Assembly (NCBI GenBank): GCA_943735955.1
Contig: OX030961.1
Location: forward strand, 6,268,420-6,332,419
Direction of reading: 5' to 3'
Length of the DNA stretch: 64,000 nt
Source of the DNA: Piscicola geometra
Taxonomy: Eukaryota; Annelida; Clitellata; Hirudinida; Piscicolidae
Position numbers and translations under genes: made by a program. The notes beneath the pieces were generated by a model, which was not told the DNA's origin, did no database searches, and saw nothing but the letters and a program-made list of their open reading frames with translations. Below, piece by piece: positions 51,512-64,000 of the stretch (position 1 is its first letter; every line of letters begins with the position of its first letter).

Positions 51512-54500
51512 CTACAGAAAATGGTTGAAAGTAAGAATAAAATTTAGAAATCACTGAGCTTGATTTTGATTAAAAGTTTGATAAAGGTTCAAAAAAACAA
51601 ATAAGCTCAAAAAAATATAACGTAGTTTTCAAAAAAGCAAACTTTTGAATTTATTAATTTTTAATGATAAAAAAGATCTAAAAATGTCACGCAAAAAAAG
51701 TGAGTAATTAATAGTTGAATTCAGATGTATTATTAATTTCATAATGATGCACTTAAATGATTAAAAGCTTACTTTTAAAATGTTTTTTAATGTGAATTTA
51801 TTTTTGTCTAAAAAAGTTTTTCAATTGTAGTTCGTCATAATACATTTTTTAAAAGACTAAATTAATAAAACGAAATAAACAAAAAGATTAAAAACAAGAT
51901 AAATCATTTTTTTCTAAATTTAAAAAAACAAACTTAGCGTCAAACTAAACTTAAGACCACAACAAACCAACAAAGAAAACTCATCAGTTTTGCTAAATAT
52001 AAATTTATTTAATATTTGGCAACTGTTTTTTAATATTATTATTCACTTGATAGTATGTGATACTATCAGATTCTAGTATAGATTTTTATAGCCCAAGGAT
52101 ATTGTCCGTGGACAAGTGTGCATCTGCTTGTACAAAAAGGTGTACACTCCCACAAAAGTCTTTGATAATTTAAGACTTTTAATGTTATCTCTTCTTATTT
52201 TCTTCTTTTTTATCAATCAATTGATTTTTAAAGCTTTTTTCCACTTTTCGGTCTCTTGAGAGTCTCGTATATTCAGGAGAAGTAATTCAGTGAGTCGGAA
52301 AAGTTTTTCACATTTTCCATCGGCTTTGATGACTTTTTGACAGCTGCATACACGCACGCTATCAATGTTACACCACATACTTTAGTGCACAGAACCGTTC
52401 ATTAATTTAATTGCTGAAAATAATATGCCATAATTCTGTATTTGAAGTGGTTGTTGAAGCGTTTAATAACTCGCTAGCACACGAATGAGTGTCACTAAAG
52501 CATCTTTCATTGCTTCTTTTGACACCAATTAAGCCTTTTTACTCGAGTTGTATGACCCGAAGCTGGCCACACGAGTGATCGTATGTGTGTATTGTTTATT
52601 TTGTTGTCATCTCTTTCATCAACATACTTTTACATCTTTTGCAGCCGTAATTAGGAAACTAATAAAATAAAAATTAAAGTTTCCGCTTCTGGAAGACAAA
52701 AAGCCTTTTCGAGATTACGTCCTTGAGTAACTACACGCCATCCACCCATTCGTTTGAGGCGAATACAAATGATGTTTGGAAATTTCCATCTTTTGTGAAC
52801 TTTTTTTAGTTTTTTATATTGTTTTTATATTTATTTGAGTTTTATTAATAAATACAATTCTTTTATCAGCAAATTATCTCATCAAGTTTGTGTAAGTCAA
52901 GGTTATAAAAAAAGTCCAGCTGTAATAAATAATTCTGTAAATGGAAAGATCATTTCATTTTGAATTTGTATAAAATATTTACTCAGCGCTCTTTGAAGCC
53001 TATAATTGTTTTGGCATTCTTGACATGCGTGGTGGGAGGTGGAAGACAGCGTGGTGGGTTTGCAGATGACATGGGTGGTAGAGGGTGTGGTGGAAATTCA
53101 AGAAAGTGTTATGAAAGATTGATGGTTTAAGTGATAATTTTTAAAATCTAAATTGCATTGATTAGCTGATTGATTACCCGCTTGATTGGCTGATGGATGA
53201 ACAGGGCTTTTGTTTTTGACTGAGAATTTATAGAAGCTTCAAGCTCAAATCCGCATATCATCAATTTGTCCGTTATAATAATCCTTGCTGTTTTGATATT
53301 ATACCCCACATTGAGCGCTTCCAAGCAACATAACAACGACCATCATTCTATTTTGTTTCGGGAATTTCGCGTTCAAACTAGTTTCCAGTTACTGTTATTG
53401 AATTCTTCTAAATTCGCGTAAAACTCACAACTAGAACGTTTTCAGACTCTTTAGCGATTCTGGTTTTGGGGTCGTAGTGTTCTATAGGCGGCGTAGTTCC
53501 ATTATGAAGACATTAAAAAGCCACAAAAGATGAAAATGCAAGCTTGCATGGCGGCCTACGCAAGTTTATATCGCTTGTAAAGTCTATAAAAACAACTTTC
53601 TAGACCAATTAATGTGGTCGCAGCAAGACACAGTCTAAAGGATTAAAATAATATTTTAAAAAAACCAAAATTATTTTTTACTTTCAATTTTTTTATTTCA
53701 CTTCAGAATGTATTTGCTGTAGATACAACGCAGTGGCTAGTGCGAGTATATATCTAGTTTATCCATCGTGGAATAATCACGTTTTTAACGAAGTTATGAG
53801 TGAATTAGCTGGAATGGCAGATTGAAACTTTATTAGGTAGATAAACGGATAGCTAAATGGCCTAATGGAAAGATAAAGTAATATATAGAAGAATGGAAAA
53901 ATACATGAGCTATTGAAAAGATAGATAGGCGGATGAAAAGAAAAGACATTTTCACAAAAAGACGCAAAGCCGACTCAATTGCTCATTAGTTTCTAGTGAA
54001 TCGACCGTTGACAAAAATTGACGGAACTATTTATTATCTGAATACGCTTTTTCGTCTTTTAGAAGAAGCGGAACTCAGTTGAGAAATATTTATTAACTTA
54101 TTTATTTATTTTTAGAGCAAATAAGCAAAGATTTCGTTTATTTATTTTCAAATCTACAAAATTTTAAAGCGAAAAAACGTTATAAAAATATTTTAATAAG
54201 TTTGGCCAAAACAAGTACACTTTATTTCAATTCTTTATTTGTTAAGAGACTACTTTTGCCAAACTTCTAATGAGAAAATACCAAATATTTAATAAAATAA
54301 AATCCTTTTCACGCCATCGCTTTCACAACAGAATTATTATTCTCAGGTCATGGTTTTCTTTTTCTTGCTCATGTTTGCATTGTCTCCGATGAATGGCGCA
54401 GTGGAGAAGGGTCTGACATATGCAAATGTAAACACTGCCGCTGCCAAAATGGATCGATACGTGCGATGAAATAGTCAAAGTATTTACTATTATTATGAAT

Positions 54501-57500
54501 CTATAGAAATTATAGTTTTAAGATTTTTGTAAAAGTTAGTAATGTTTGTAGTTCACTAATAAGGGCTTGTTCGTATTAATTATGAACATTAATAATTATA
54601 ACTTCACAAAAAATATAAACATTCATATTCTTTCCAAAATCCAAAATTGTACAAAATTATTTTTACTTCACCCATCGCACTGGCATAAATCTTCGATTCT
54701 TGATGTTACAATCTTTAAGAAGAAATGCTTGAGCAGATAAGGAATGTATCATGAAGCAGACCTTGGTGCAAGAAAATTATTCTCATGAAAAGATCATTAT
54801 CTTAAATAATTTATAAGAAATATGACAAGTTAAAAGACTAAAAATATGTAATGAAATATAGAGTGTGTTGTCTGTCATTTTCACACAAGTGAAGGCAGCT
54901 GGGTGCTATGAAAGCTAAATTTCTACTTTTTATCCATAGCGTTCTTCACTTCAAAATTATACAGTGTTTTTGAAAAAATTATTTTTTCTTCACCACCTGT
55001 CTATAACGAAAAGTCAAGCTTCGTTTACTTTCATTTTTTTGTGTTTTTAAAACAACTAGAATTTTACTCTTAAACTATTAGTCACATCACAACAACAAAA
55101 ACTACATGTAATCAATCAATCAGAACTCTGCAGCTTAAAACTATCAACATACTCACACTCTTCCGCAACTCCACCACCTTCCAAGACACAGTGCAATCAC
55201 CATACACGCCAACACGCCTTCACTAGGCGAACATCAAGGGATTAATCAAGAGAACACACAGAAAACGAAGGTGTGAGTGATGACGCTGACGATGACGACG
55301 CACCGCGCCCCCCAAGAATATGCCACGCCAGGCCTGCATTATTCATCAGGCGGTACTTTCTTGGACGATGAAGCATGGCGTTAACATACATACATAAGTG
55401 AAAGGAGGCTTGAGTAAAATGTATTATGACGGCAATTTTGAAAAGTATTTGTGCTTTGAGGATATTAGCCGTAATGGCGATGATAATAAAGTTTAGAGAG
55501 GAAGTGGATAATGAAGGAAATAACAAGAAAATAATAATAGGATAGTTTGAATAATTAAAACTTATTTTATAGAAAAAAGCTCAAAAAAAGTATCATGGTA
55601 GTAAACCATATTTCTGTAAATAAAAAGATAATACAATTTAAAATTTCTGTTTTCTTAAATGTATTTCTATGGTTGTTTCATGTAGCTACAATACACCAAG
55701 TTTCTTATTAGTTCGTGAATTGTAAACATATTTAAATTTTAATTTATTACTTTCTTTTAATTGATATTATAATTCTTATTTTCTAATAAAGATATTTATA
55801 TCTTATTCAAGATCACATCATAGTTCATGGTGCCCAAAGTTTAAATAATAAATCGCTTCATGTTGAAACATGATTAAATGTCATTTTGAACAAAAATATG
55901 TGCATAAATCTAGAGAGTTTAGTTTCATTTTTTGTCAAAAACATATATTTTTGGGTATTAAGTGTATTATCCAGAAAATGTAATAATTGTTTTTGAATGA
56001 ACTTAATTAAAATATTCAGAAAAACTATTAAAATGATTTACATTTTCAACACACTCAAGCGTGAATGCCTTTCTAAATCTATTTATTTTTCGCTCCCACT
56101 TGTGATCAGAAAGCTCATAAAGCACCAAATAGAGAAGTGGCAAGCAGTCATGCGGTGTCTATCATTGAGAGATAGCAATCATTCGAATGAGATAAAAAGC
56201 TGGATTGAAACGTTCTACTTCTACGGAACACAACCAAGCAAAGAATAATTAGTGTCCTAGGAAATAGATAATATTGAGAATACTGAAGAGATAAAGCTGA
56301 AAGGAAGAACAATATTGAAAAGAATGTAACACAGAAACTGGCCGCTTTCATATTGGTAAGAGTGAAAGGGATGGGGAGGTAGTTGTGGTGATCATTAATG
56401 CACTAGGCGTCGTTTTGTCTGGTTCGATACTCGTGTTCTGTGCAATAAAGGTCCTATGCTTAGAAATTGAGTATATAAAGCGAAAGTTAATCTATTTGAT
56501 TGAAATAGCTTGCTTCGAAATGAATAATTTCTTTATTATGTAAATAAATAAAAAATTCGGCATGCCATATTGTGAATAAAACACCATCTACTTAGTTTTC
56601 GACGATCATTTATGAAAATATTATCAGGCCATGGCAGAGGACATGTGTTGTTGTGAGGCAGGGATCATTGGCGTGTAACTAAACTTTCAAAAGGCGCGCA
56701 GTTTAGGTGAAATTGTTTATTTCACTATCGACATCTATTGAGAGGTAGCGTCAAAAAATGAAATCCATTGTAAATAACAAAGGCCATAAATAATACACAG
56801 GCAGGGTTATCAAAACTTTCACCGCTTAACTTCTATACAACCTTTTTTTTCTCAACTCTAAAAGTATCTATTATACACTTTTCTTTAAAAAATTCTATTC
56901 AGGGTTATTTTCCTTTAATTATCAAAGACTTTTTGCTGATCGTGCCACATGAATAATGTATGAGCTTGAACCTTCTTGCATTGTCCCAGCAATGAACATC
57001 AGGGTTGACAATGCCGACAACATGAAAAGCATAAAAAATATTATTAAATCAAATGTATAAAAAAGAAAGAAAAATAATTTTTTTGCAATATAAATAAAAT
57101 GATTTATATTAAGAAAAAAGAGTTGGAAAAACTACAAACTAGATTTTTTGCGTCTAATAAATTGTGTTATGGAGCAAAAGAAAAAGGCTTGGTGAATATA
57201 TCGAAAGATTGCGTTAGAGACGCTGTAATAAATGCAATCAGACAACTTCTTACGAGAATTACTTAGCAGAAATTGCCGAAAGTGCCTAGCCTAATTTTTT
57301 TGGTAACTTTATTGAATATATTTTTATTTCTAAAAAATATTGTATGCTTTTTACTACTTAGAATATGTTTTTTTAAATAAATTTAGTAACATATATTTGA
57401 TAAGAATAGTCTCCTTTGATAAGAAATGAAAAATTCATATATATTTTCGAAACGCTGAGTTAAAAGATCAGCTGAAAGTTGGAAGACTCTTAAGAAAGTA

Positions 57501-60500
57501 ATGGATCACCGAAGCATTAACAAAGACTTAAAAATACAAAGTTATTTTCCCTAATACAAATAATAATTAATTTTAACGTCATTGCAAGAAGAATGAATGC
57601 ATTGTGTAAAAAAGATAAAAATTATGTAGAGAAAAAAGAAAAAGAAAATATAGTGCCGTGAAGCAGGCGTTGGATACAGGCGTTAGAGAATGTGCTCAAG
57701 GCGTTTTTCATGTTATAACTAACTACCCCAAGAAGGCAACACCGCTGAAAATAATGCCCTGATTTATTATGTCTCTGCCTGCGTCGCCATGGTTATCAAA
57801 GAATTCTTTTTATTTCTAAAACCCTATTTCTTTTGAAATTTAAGGTTTGTTTAAAACTTTTTTTTTGTTTATTTTGGGGAAAATGCTTTTATTTTGTCTA
57901 TTATAGGTTTCAAGGACCTTTAACTTTTGTTAATATGCAGGCGTTCAGGTTTAGGTTTTCATTAGAAGCTCATCCTTATCAGACAAACAAATATGCGCAA
58001 AAATTAAGTCACAAAGTTCCTTAAGACTATAACAGATTTTTTCACCTATTAATTTTAAATGCTTTCAATTAATAACATTTATTTTAATTGGTAAAACTAA
58101 AAAACATAAAATTGAAACTTTTTTATTGAATTATAAACATTTTCAATTTGCAAACTTTTAAAAAAACATAACAAAGTAAAACTCCCATTAAAATTTATAA
58201 AAAAACTGGAAATTTAGTTAACTTTAAAAACGCAGGAAACTCTTTCAAAAAAGAGAGAAACTAAGTAAAAGCAAAAACCTAATAAGGCAGAAGAATCCTA
58301 AGCACTAATTGAGTTTCAGTCGTAGAAGAATGAGACATGGTTTCGAGGCTTAATGACCCCAAGCAGGTATAATGCGGGTCTGACAGTCCGCTCGTATTTA
58401 TGGAAGGAACGCTTTGAAAATAATTCAGAAAAAGCTTTTGTGCAAAAAGTTTTTTGAAATCTTTTGAAGTAGCAATAGTTAGCTTGGAAAATTATTTCAA
58501 GTTTTTTCAAAAGTTTTGTCAAAAATAATTTGCTCAAACATATGGGAACTAAGTTTTTTTAGAAAAGAAAATACGGATTGAATCATTGAATTACTCCAGA
58601 AAAAGCTGGTATCGACGTAATGGCTTATGGTGATTAAATTATAAGCAATTTAGTTTAAAATCCTCTCAATAGATATCATTAATTTCAATTTTATTAAATT
58701 CAAGGTTGTTTAATGTAATTTCTTTTTGATTTTCGAACAAAAAAGCTTTATATTCAGTCGAAAAAAAGTTTAAGATTCAATTTGTTCAAAAGAAAGCAAG
58801 CAAAATCTTAAAATGTGGGAGTATCTTTCTGAAAAACAAAAAAAGTTTTTATAAACTCTTTTGTTTTATTAGTTCATATATTCTGACTAATAGTCCTATG
58901 AATCTGTGCATTGTTGAGTTTTTTTGTACTGCTGGGAGGTATGAATGGGAGCGGGGGCTAGTGGATGCTTTCTTTACAAGTAAATCTTTTGATTTATGTA
59001 ACCAATCACTTTGTTCCAAAGACTTTTGTAACCCTTTGTCCACCACTATGTCATGTGTGTGTGCGTGCCTGTGTGAGAGTGGGTGTAGTTGAGTGTGTGT
59101 TTTTCATTTTTTTTATCAAATTTAAAACTCTTCGGCAATAGACATAGGTTTTATGAGCCTGCAATCACTCGAAGATTACTAAAAGCCCTTTTTGACTACT
59201 CTTTTATTTCTGTATGTCTACACGTGTGAATATAACTCGATTAAAACTCTCATTTTTTGCCGTTTAATTATGTTAGCTCATAGAAACGAGCGTGAGTTTA
59301 TCTTGAGCACGTGACGCTTCTTTGTGCCTGCAACTTACGAGGGTGCATTGAAAGGAGTTTGATCTATCATTAATATTCCTTTGAACACTCCCTTCAATTT
59401 ATAGGCTCTCCGATGAGCGCATCCGCATCAGCGCCACATTAATAACTCTTCGAAGCTTGTAGCGGTGTGAATGCTGGTGTAAAAGTTGTAGGAGAAAGAA
59501 AAGAAAAACTAGACTTAGCATTTTTTGTTTAAATTTAGAATTTTAGCTTATTAAATTAAAATTAAAATTTTATTTAATAACACCGAAAACTTATGAACTA
59601 TAAAAATCTGTTTTCACTACCTAGCCCACCACAACTACACAAACAATCTTCACACACAAGCACCATGAAAAACTCTTGAGGCGCCAGCATCTTAGCCTTC
59701 AAGACATAATTATTTTGGAGTGCTTGGAGACATCTGCACGCCCAACTAAAGAAGTCAATTACCTTCTATCGGCTATTGCACACTCAGTGATTTCGTTCAA
59801 AAGTGAAATGTTGAGTTTTGGTGAAAAAACGTTATTTCAAACGAATCAAGTTCTTTCGTTTTAAATCAAGAAACTTTTGGTCGGAGATTTTTTGGTAATT
59901 GATTTTTCAAAGACTTAGTGATTTGAAAGTTACAAAGTTGATTGGAAAAAGTATTTATCGAACAAAATTGTATACAAAAACATTCAAAGTCAACACACAC
60001 ACACAAACACACAAATGCACCCAAACACATAAACACCAAAATAAAACACCAGTGCACAAACACACAAACACACACGTACACATACTCAAACATTCAAAGA
60101 CACTTTCGATTCACGCACAACTGGCCACGACAGGGCTTTAAGAGGCATTTAGACGTCGAATCCTCGAGAGGCGCGTCGTGATGATGACGTCACGATGATG
60201 TCATACAGCGCAATCTCGCAAGAACTTCTGTTGGCCAATTTAAATCGCATCATCTATTCCCCCGCTCTCATGACCGCCCAAGCGAAGAGCATTATCAACA
60301 CTAGCAAACGTGTTTTGGCGTCAAGTACTTTTGCACACACAACTATACACACATATATAAAAATGCGCAAGTACTTCTACTAATTAATATATTTATAAAC
60401 AAAAAAACACATAACACGGACCGTTAAGTTTAATTGACACTAACACACTCTGACGTGAGCATTAAAACTATTAAATAAACATACACACACAAACAAATAC

Positions 60501-63500
60501 ACACACAAACACTGCAAAATACTTACAGATACACACTCATATAAAAAATAAAAAAACACATAGAATCATGAACACACGCCCTAACTCAACAAAATACTTG
60601 CATGACCACATGATGCCAGACAAAGTGTCTAGACTTTTCTCATTTAAATCATAGCTATTTTATAATTCTTAATTAAACAAACATGTAGCTTACAATGAAG
60701 TTATTTCCTAAATAATAATAAAAAATTTGCGAAGAATGTATTTATACAAACTATAATAAAATTAATTTCAGAAGAGTTTTAGAGAGCTTGAAAGCAATAA
60801 AGGCAGAATAGACGCCTGGAATGTATTCCACGTTAATGAAATTTTTTTCCACATATGAAAGATGTGAATTAAGCAAAAAATCATTTTCAGCGAATGGATG
60901 CAAAGTCCAAGATAGATGAAAAGACTCGAATATTAAAGTATGTCTATTGAAAGAGTTTCTTTTGAACTAAATGTTATTAAGCATGACTGAATAGATGCAA
61001 TTTATAAGCCTGTATTTATTTGAAAAATTCAAAAAAATAGTTTAGCTTAAAAACAGAAATGTTATATTAATTCAAAAATATACATGAAATAAACTAAATT
61101 AAATTAAGAAACTTTTTTTAAATAGATTGATGAATTTTCATTCAAAATGAGTGAATAGATGAAAGTGGACTTATGCTGAAATAGATGGATGGGCAGATGG
61201 ATGGACAAATGAATGGACAGATGGCTGAGATGGGTGATTGCTCGTTAGTCGGTTGAGCGCTTGATGAAATGCTGTGAAATGAAGGATTTGAAGTGATTGA
61301 TGAAAACATAAACGTTCGTAGTGGCATCAAGAAGTGGTTGAAGGGATTAGTAACCGCGAAAGAAGACTTAAAGTCTGAGAAATTGAGAATTAATTGGGTT
61401 AGAAACATTATTTAGAGTTGAAAAAGTTTTGAAAACTTGAGGATTTTTTAAATTGTTTTTTTTCCAACTCTAAATGTTTTTTTCAAGAATTTTATATTTC
61501 TTTTTATAAAACTGAAAAGTAAGTTGTCTAAAAGTTGAACTAAAAATAAATAACAGTTTTATAGAAAAAATGGTAGGTTAAGGAAAAAATAAAAATAAAA
61601 TCTTAGAAAGTGGACGTTAGATGGAGAAATAGATGATGCACGATTATAAGATTGGATGAAGTAATGGCTGCAGGAATTTGTCGTGACGTAATTGAATGAA
61701 AAAAAGTGTGAATGAATTGATGAATGCATGGAGGCTGAGTGATTAAAAAAAAGAAGACTGGCAATGAATGAATGGATGGAAGATAGAATGGATGAGAGTA
61801 GAGTGGATAGATGAGTGAATTGAGTAAAAAATGAGATAATGAAAGGATGAGAGTATGAATGACTGAGTGAAAATGATTGAAGAATAAATAGATGAGTGGA
61901 TAGATGGGTGATACAAAATGGATGAGCAGTCGTCGTGAAGGATGGAGTCAGAAAAAGTTGAAAAGATGGATGTTACGTTGGAACAATTAGGCCTCGATCG
62001 ATCATTCAAACTCAAACGAAATTTAAAAGATTATTTTAAAACCAACAAAAAACAAATAGAATAATTTTAAAATTTAAAACAAAGCTGTTTAAAGATGTCA
62101 GAGCTATCTCTAGTGTCTACCAAACAATTTAAAGCTTTCAAATCCAAGAAAAGGAACAAGATAGTAGACAAAACATTTTCACATAAACTTCTAAATCACT
62201 AGGGTTTTTTCCTTTTCTCAAAAAGTGTCTCAACTCTGGAAGCAAGGTTGATTTAACGGTTAGCCAATAGAGCATTGATTTTTGGTGTATATTTAGTTTG
62301 ACCTGATAGCATGGATAAAAGATTGAAAACAAAGAATGTAAAAAAGAAAGTAGAGAAGAAGATAGAAGATGAGCTAGATAGAGTGAGTATCTATATATAT
62401 CAGGGAAGTTATGTCAGGGATTATGTGATGGCGAGATGTATGGACTGGAGTGAAAGGTTCAGGAAAAGAGGCAATGGATAGGCCACGTGACAGGAATGAA
62501 TTATAAGAATAAAAGAAATTAATAGCAAAAGAAATAATAGTAGTGTTTTTTTTATCTACTTATAAAGATAAATGTAGCACCCATAAAAATTAACAATGGT
62601 AAATGAAATATAATTTTAAAAATCTTTTAAATATAAAATAAAACAAATAAATAACGTAAACAGCCCATTAGCAAGCTGGTATGATGGCACTCTGCCCAAA
62701 CTTTTTTTGCTTTTTTTATTAGCGTGATGTTTGTTTTATTCGCAAAATGAAAGGATTTTGAGAAAAATGAGGCTTGGAATTTGTTGGACAAATAGAAAAG
62801 AATGCTTTAATGACTTTGAACAGGAAATTAATAAAAATTGCGGATGCAACTAATACATGGTCTCAGATATAAAACTTTTTTTTGAATTTATTCTAACATT
62901 TTATTTTTTATTGAGATAAATTATTTTAACTTTAAAACACTTGATAAAAAAATATTTTTCTAAACGTATTAAAGCCTTTTTTATTATATTTAGTTTTTAT
63001 GAAAAAAAAATTTAATCTAATTTTGATAAAAATTCATTGATATATGAAAAAGTTTTATTTGTATTACCTAGAATGCTTTTACTCTCAAACATGAACAAAT
63101 ATTCGACGTAAAAGGTCTCTATTGCTATTTCTATTCAAAAATCGGAAAAACATTGAACAAACAGAAGTGAAGGAGGAACAAACAGGAGAGCCAAAAAATT
63201 CGGACAAAACAAAGCAAACTAGATTTTGATTTTTTAAAACGAAAAGTTAGTAATAAAAAATTTAAAATTGATATAGCAATTATTGTGGATGCACTCAAGA
63301 GATTTATGAAGTACTCCTGAATTCAAATGACAAAAATATCAATTTTCAAAACAGTTAAAAAAGTATTAAATATTTATTTTTTACCAATTATAATTTTAAA
63401 AATTAATTTACAATGATAAAAATACAAAAATAATAAATACTTCTCAATTCACTAAGAAATACACTAAGTAATTGAGTGTTCAAAAGCAAAAATAAAAATA

Positions 63501-64000
63501 AATAAATAAGTAAAGATACTTGGTCAGACACACCTTTGTGTGTCTGAAGCATGAAGGCAGGCAAAGTGGAAACGTAGACACATTTGGAAGTAATTTGGCT
63601 GCTTGTGTTTAACGTTACAATATTTAGATGTTTAAGTCTTTATTTTAAAAAATATTTTTTACTATTTTTATAAGTTTAAAAACATTTAAATAGGGACTTT
63701 TCAACTTAATAAATTATTTTTACTTTTTTTACAAATAATTAACACAAAAGTCATTTAGTATGTGAAAAACTAAAAATGCTTAATAGACACAAAGTTGTCA
63801 AATTTAATAATACATTTATAGAATAACTAACATTTATATTATTTATAACCCATCTTCAATCAAACAAAAATATCTTCAATGACTCATGACTTTAAACGCA
63901 ACAATTTATCAAATAATATTATTATCTTTTTAACTTGAATTGCGATCTATATCATTACTATTATCCCATTCTTCTAAAGTTCGTTAACGATTAAACTGAC
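51512..64000. other. 12.5-kb AT-rich region without a confident gene
   Basis: I could not chain any exons with family resemblance on either strand. It may include the missing 5' exon(s) and promoter of the cysteine-module gene. It holds weak single-exon candidates (54349-54468 and 60195-60383), CA-rich simple sequence (about 59990-60085 and 60480-60515), and ATGGATGGATGA/GAATGAATGGATGG simple sequence (about 61140-61260 and 61620-61970). Confidence 0.45.
61760..61965. repeat. GAATGGATGGAT/GATGAGTGGATAGATG tetranucleotide-like simple sequence
   Basis: Degenerate GGAT/GAAT repeats, matched by a similar patch at 61180-61230. Serine/isoleucine-rich ORFs on the minus strand here are by-products. 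Confidence 0.75.

Noticed and set aside
55242..55526. Minus-strand ORF with hydrophobic N-terminus, considered as the missing signal-peptide exon of the cysteine-module gene
   Set aside because: No suitable donor in phase with the 51.5-kb exon and no family resemblance.
56400..56455. GGTTCGATACTCG resembling a tRNA B box
   Set aside because: No cloverleaf could be folded around it by eye.

Overview
This is a eukaryotic, intron-rich, strikingly AT-rich animal sequence. The genes have many small exons joined by GT-AG introns, there is a eukaryotic-type tRNA-Asp, there are non-LTR retrotransposon remnants, and GAT/ATC and GT microsatellites are abundant. Gene content (an AATF ribosome-biogenesis factor, a TipE/BK-beta-like channel subunit, a cysteine-module surface protein) points to an invertebrate. 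The texture would suit a leech or another lophotrochozoan, but the species cannot be fixed from the sequence alone. I see no bacterial operon, CRISPR array or prokaryotic element.

Layout: (1) 134-780, minus strand, a small two-exon coiled-coil gene. (2) 1117-1188, minus, tRNA-Asp(GTC). (3) 1430-6038, minus, a complete 14-exon AATF/Che-1/Bfr2-type gene whose exon phases all agree (644 aa). (4) About 6330-7880, minus, a decayed LINE carrying reverse-transcriptase motifs. (5) About 7.9-12.8 kb, no gene seen, ending in a 372-bp pure GT tract. (6) 12793-14113, plus, a four-exon, 299-aa protein that reads like an aerolysin/ETX-MTX2-type beta-pore-forming fold. (7) 14.1-17.3 kb, no gene. (8) 17364-24876, plus, a three-exon, 607-aa TipE/KCNMB-like two-pass auxiliary channel subunit with an enlarged extracellular loop and a long polar tail. 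(9) 28368-51486, minus, at least 13 exons of a large cysteine-module protein resembling the DUF7042-DUF7045 family, ending in a 1.8-kb exon. Its 5' end is not identified. A second LINE fragment (46079-46428, plus) sits in one of its introns. (10) 51.5-64 kb, AT-rich and repetitive, with only weak candidate ORFs.

The genes are unrelated housekeeping, membrane and accessory genes rather than one pathway, so I see no multi-gene system. The most unusual single item is the aerolysin-like gene. The two membrane-protein genes are interesting for domain architecture. Exon models were built by hand by requiring GT-AG sites, matching phase and family-like protein sequence. They have not been checked against transcripts or databases.
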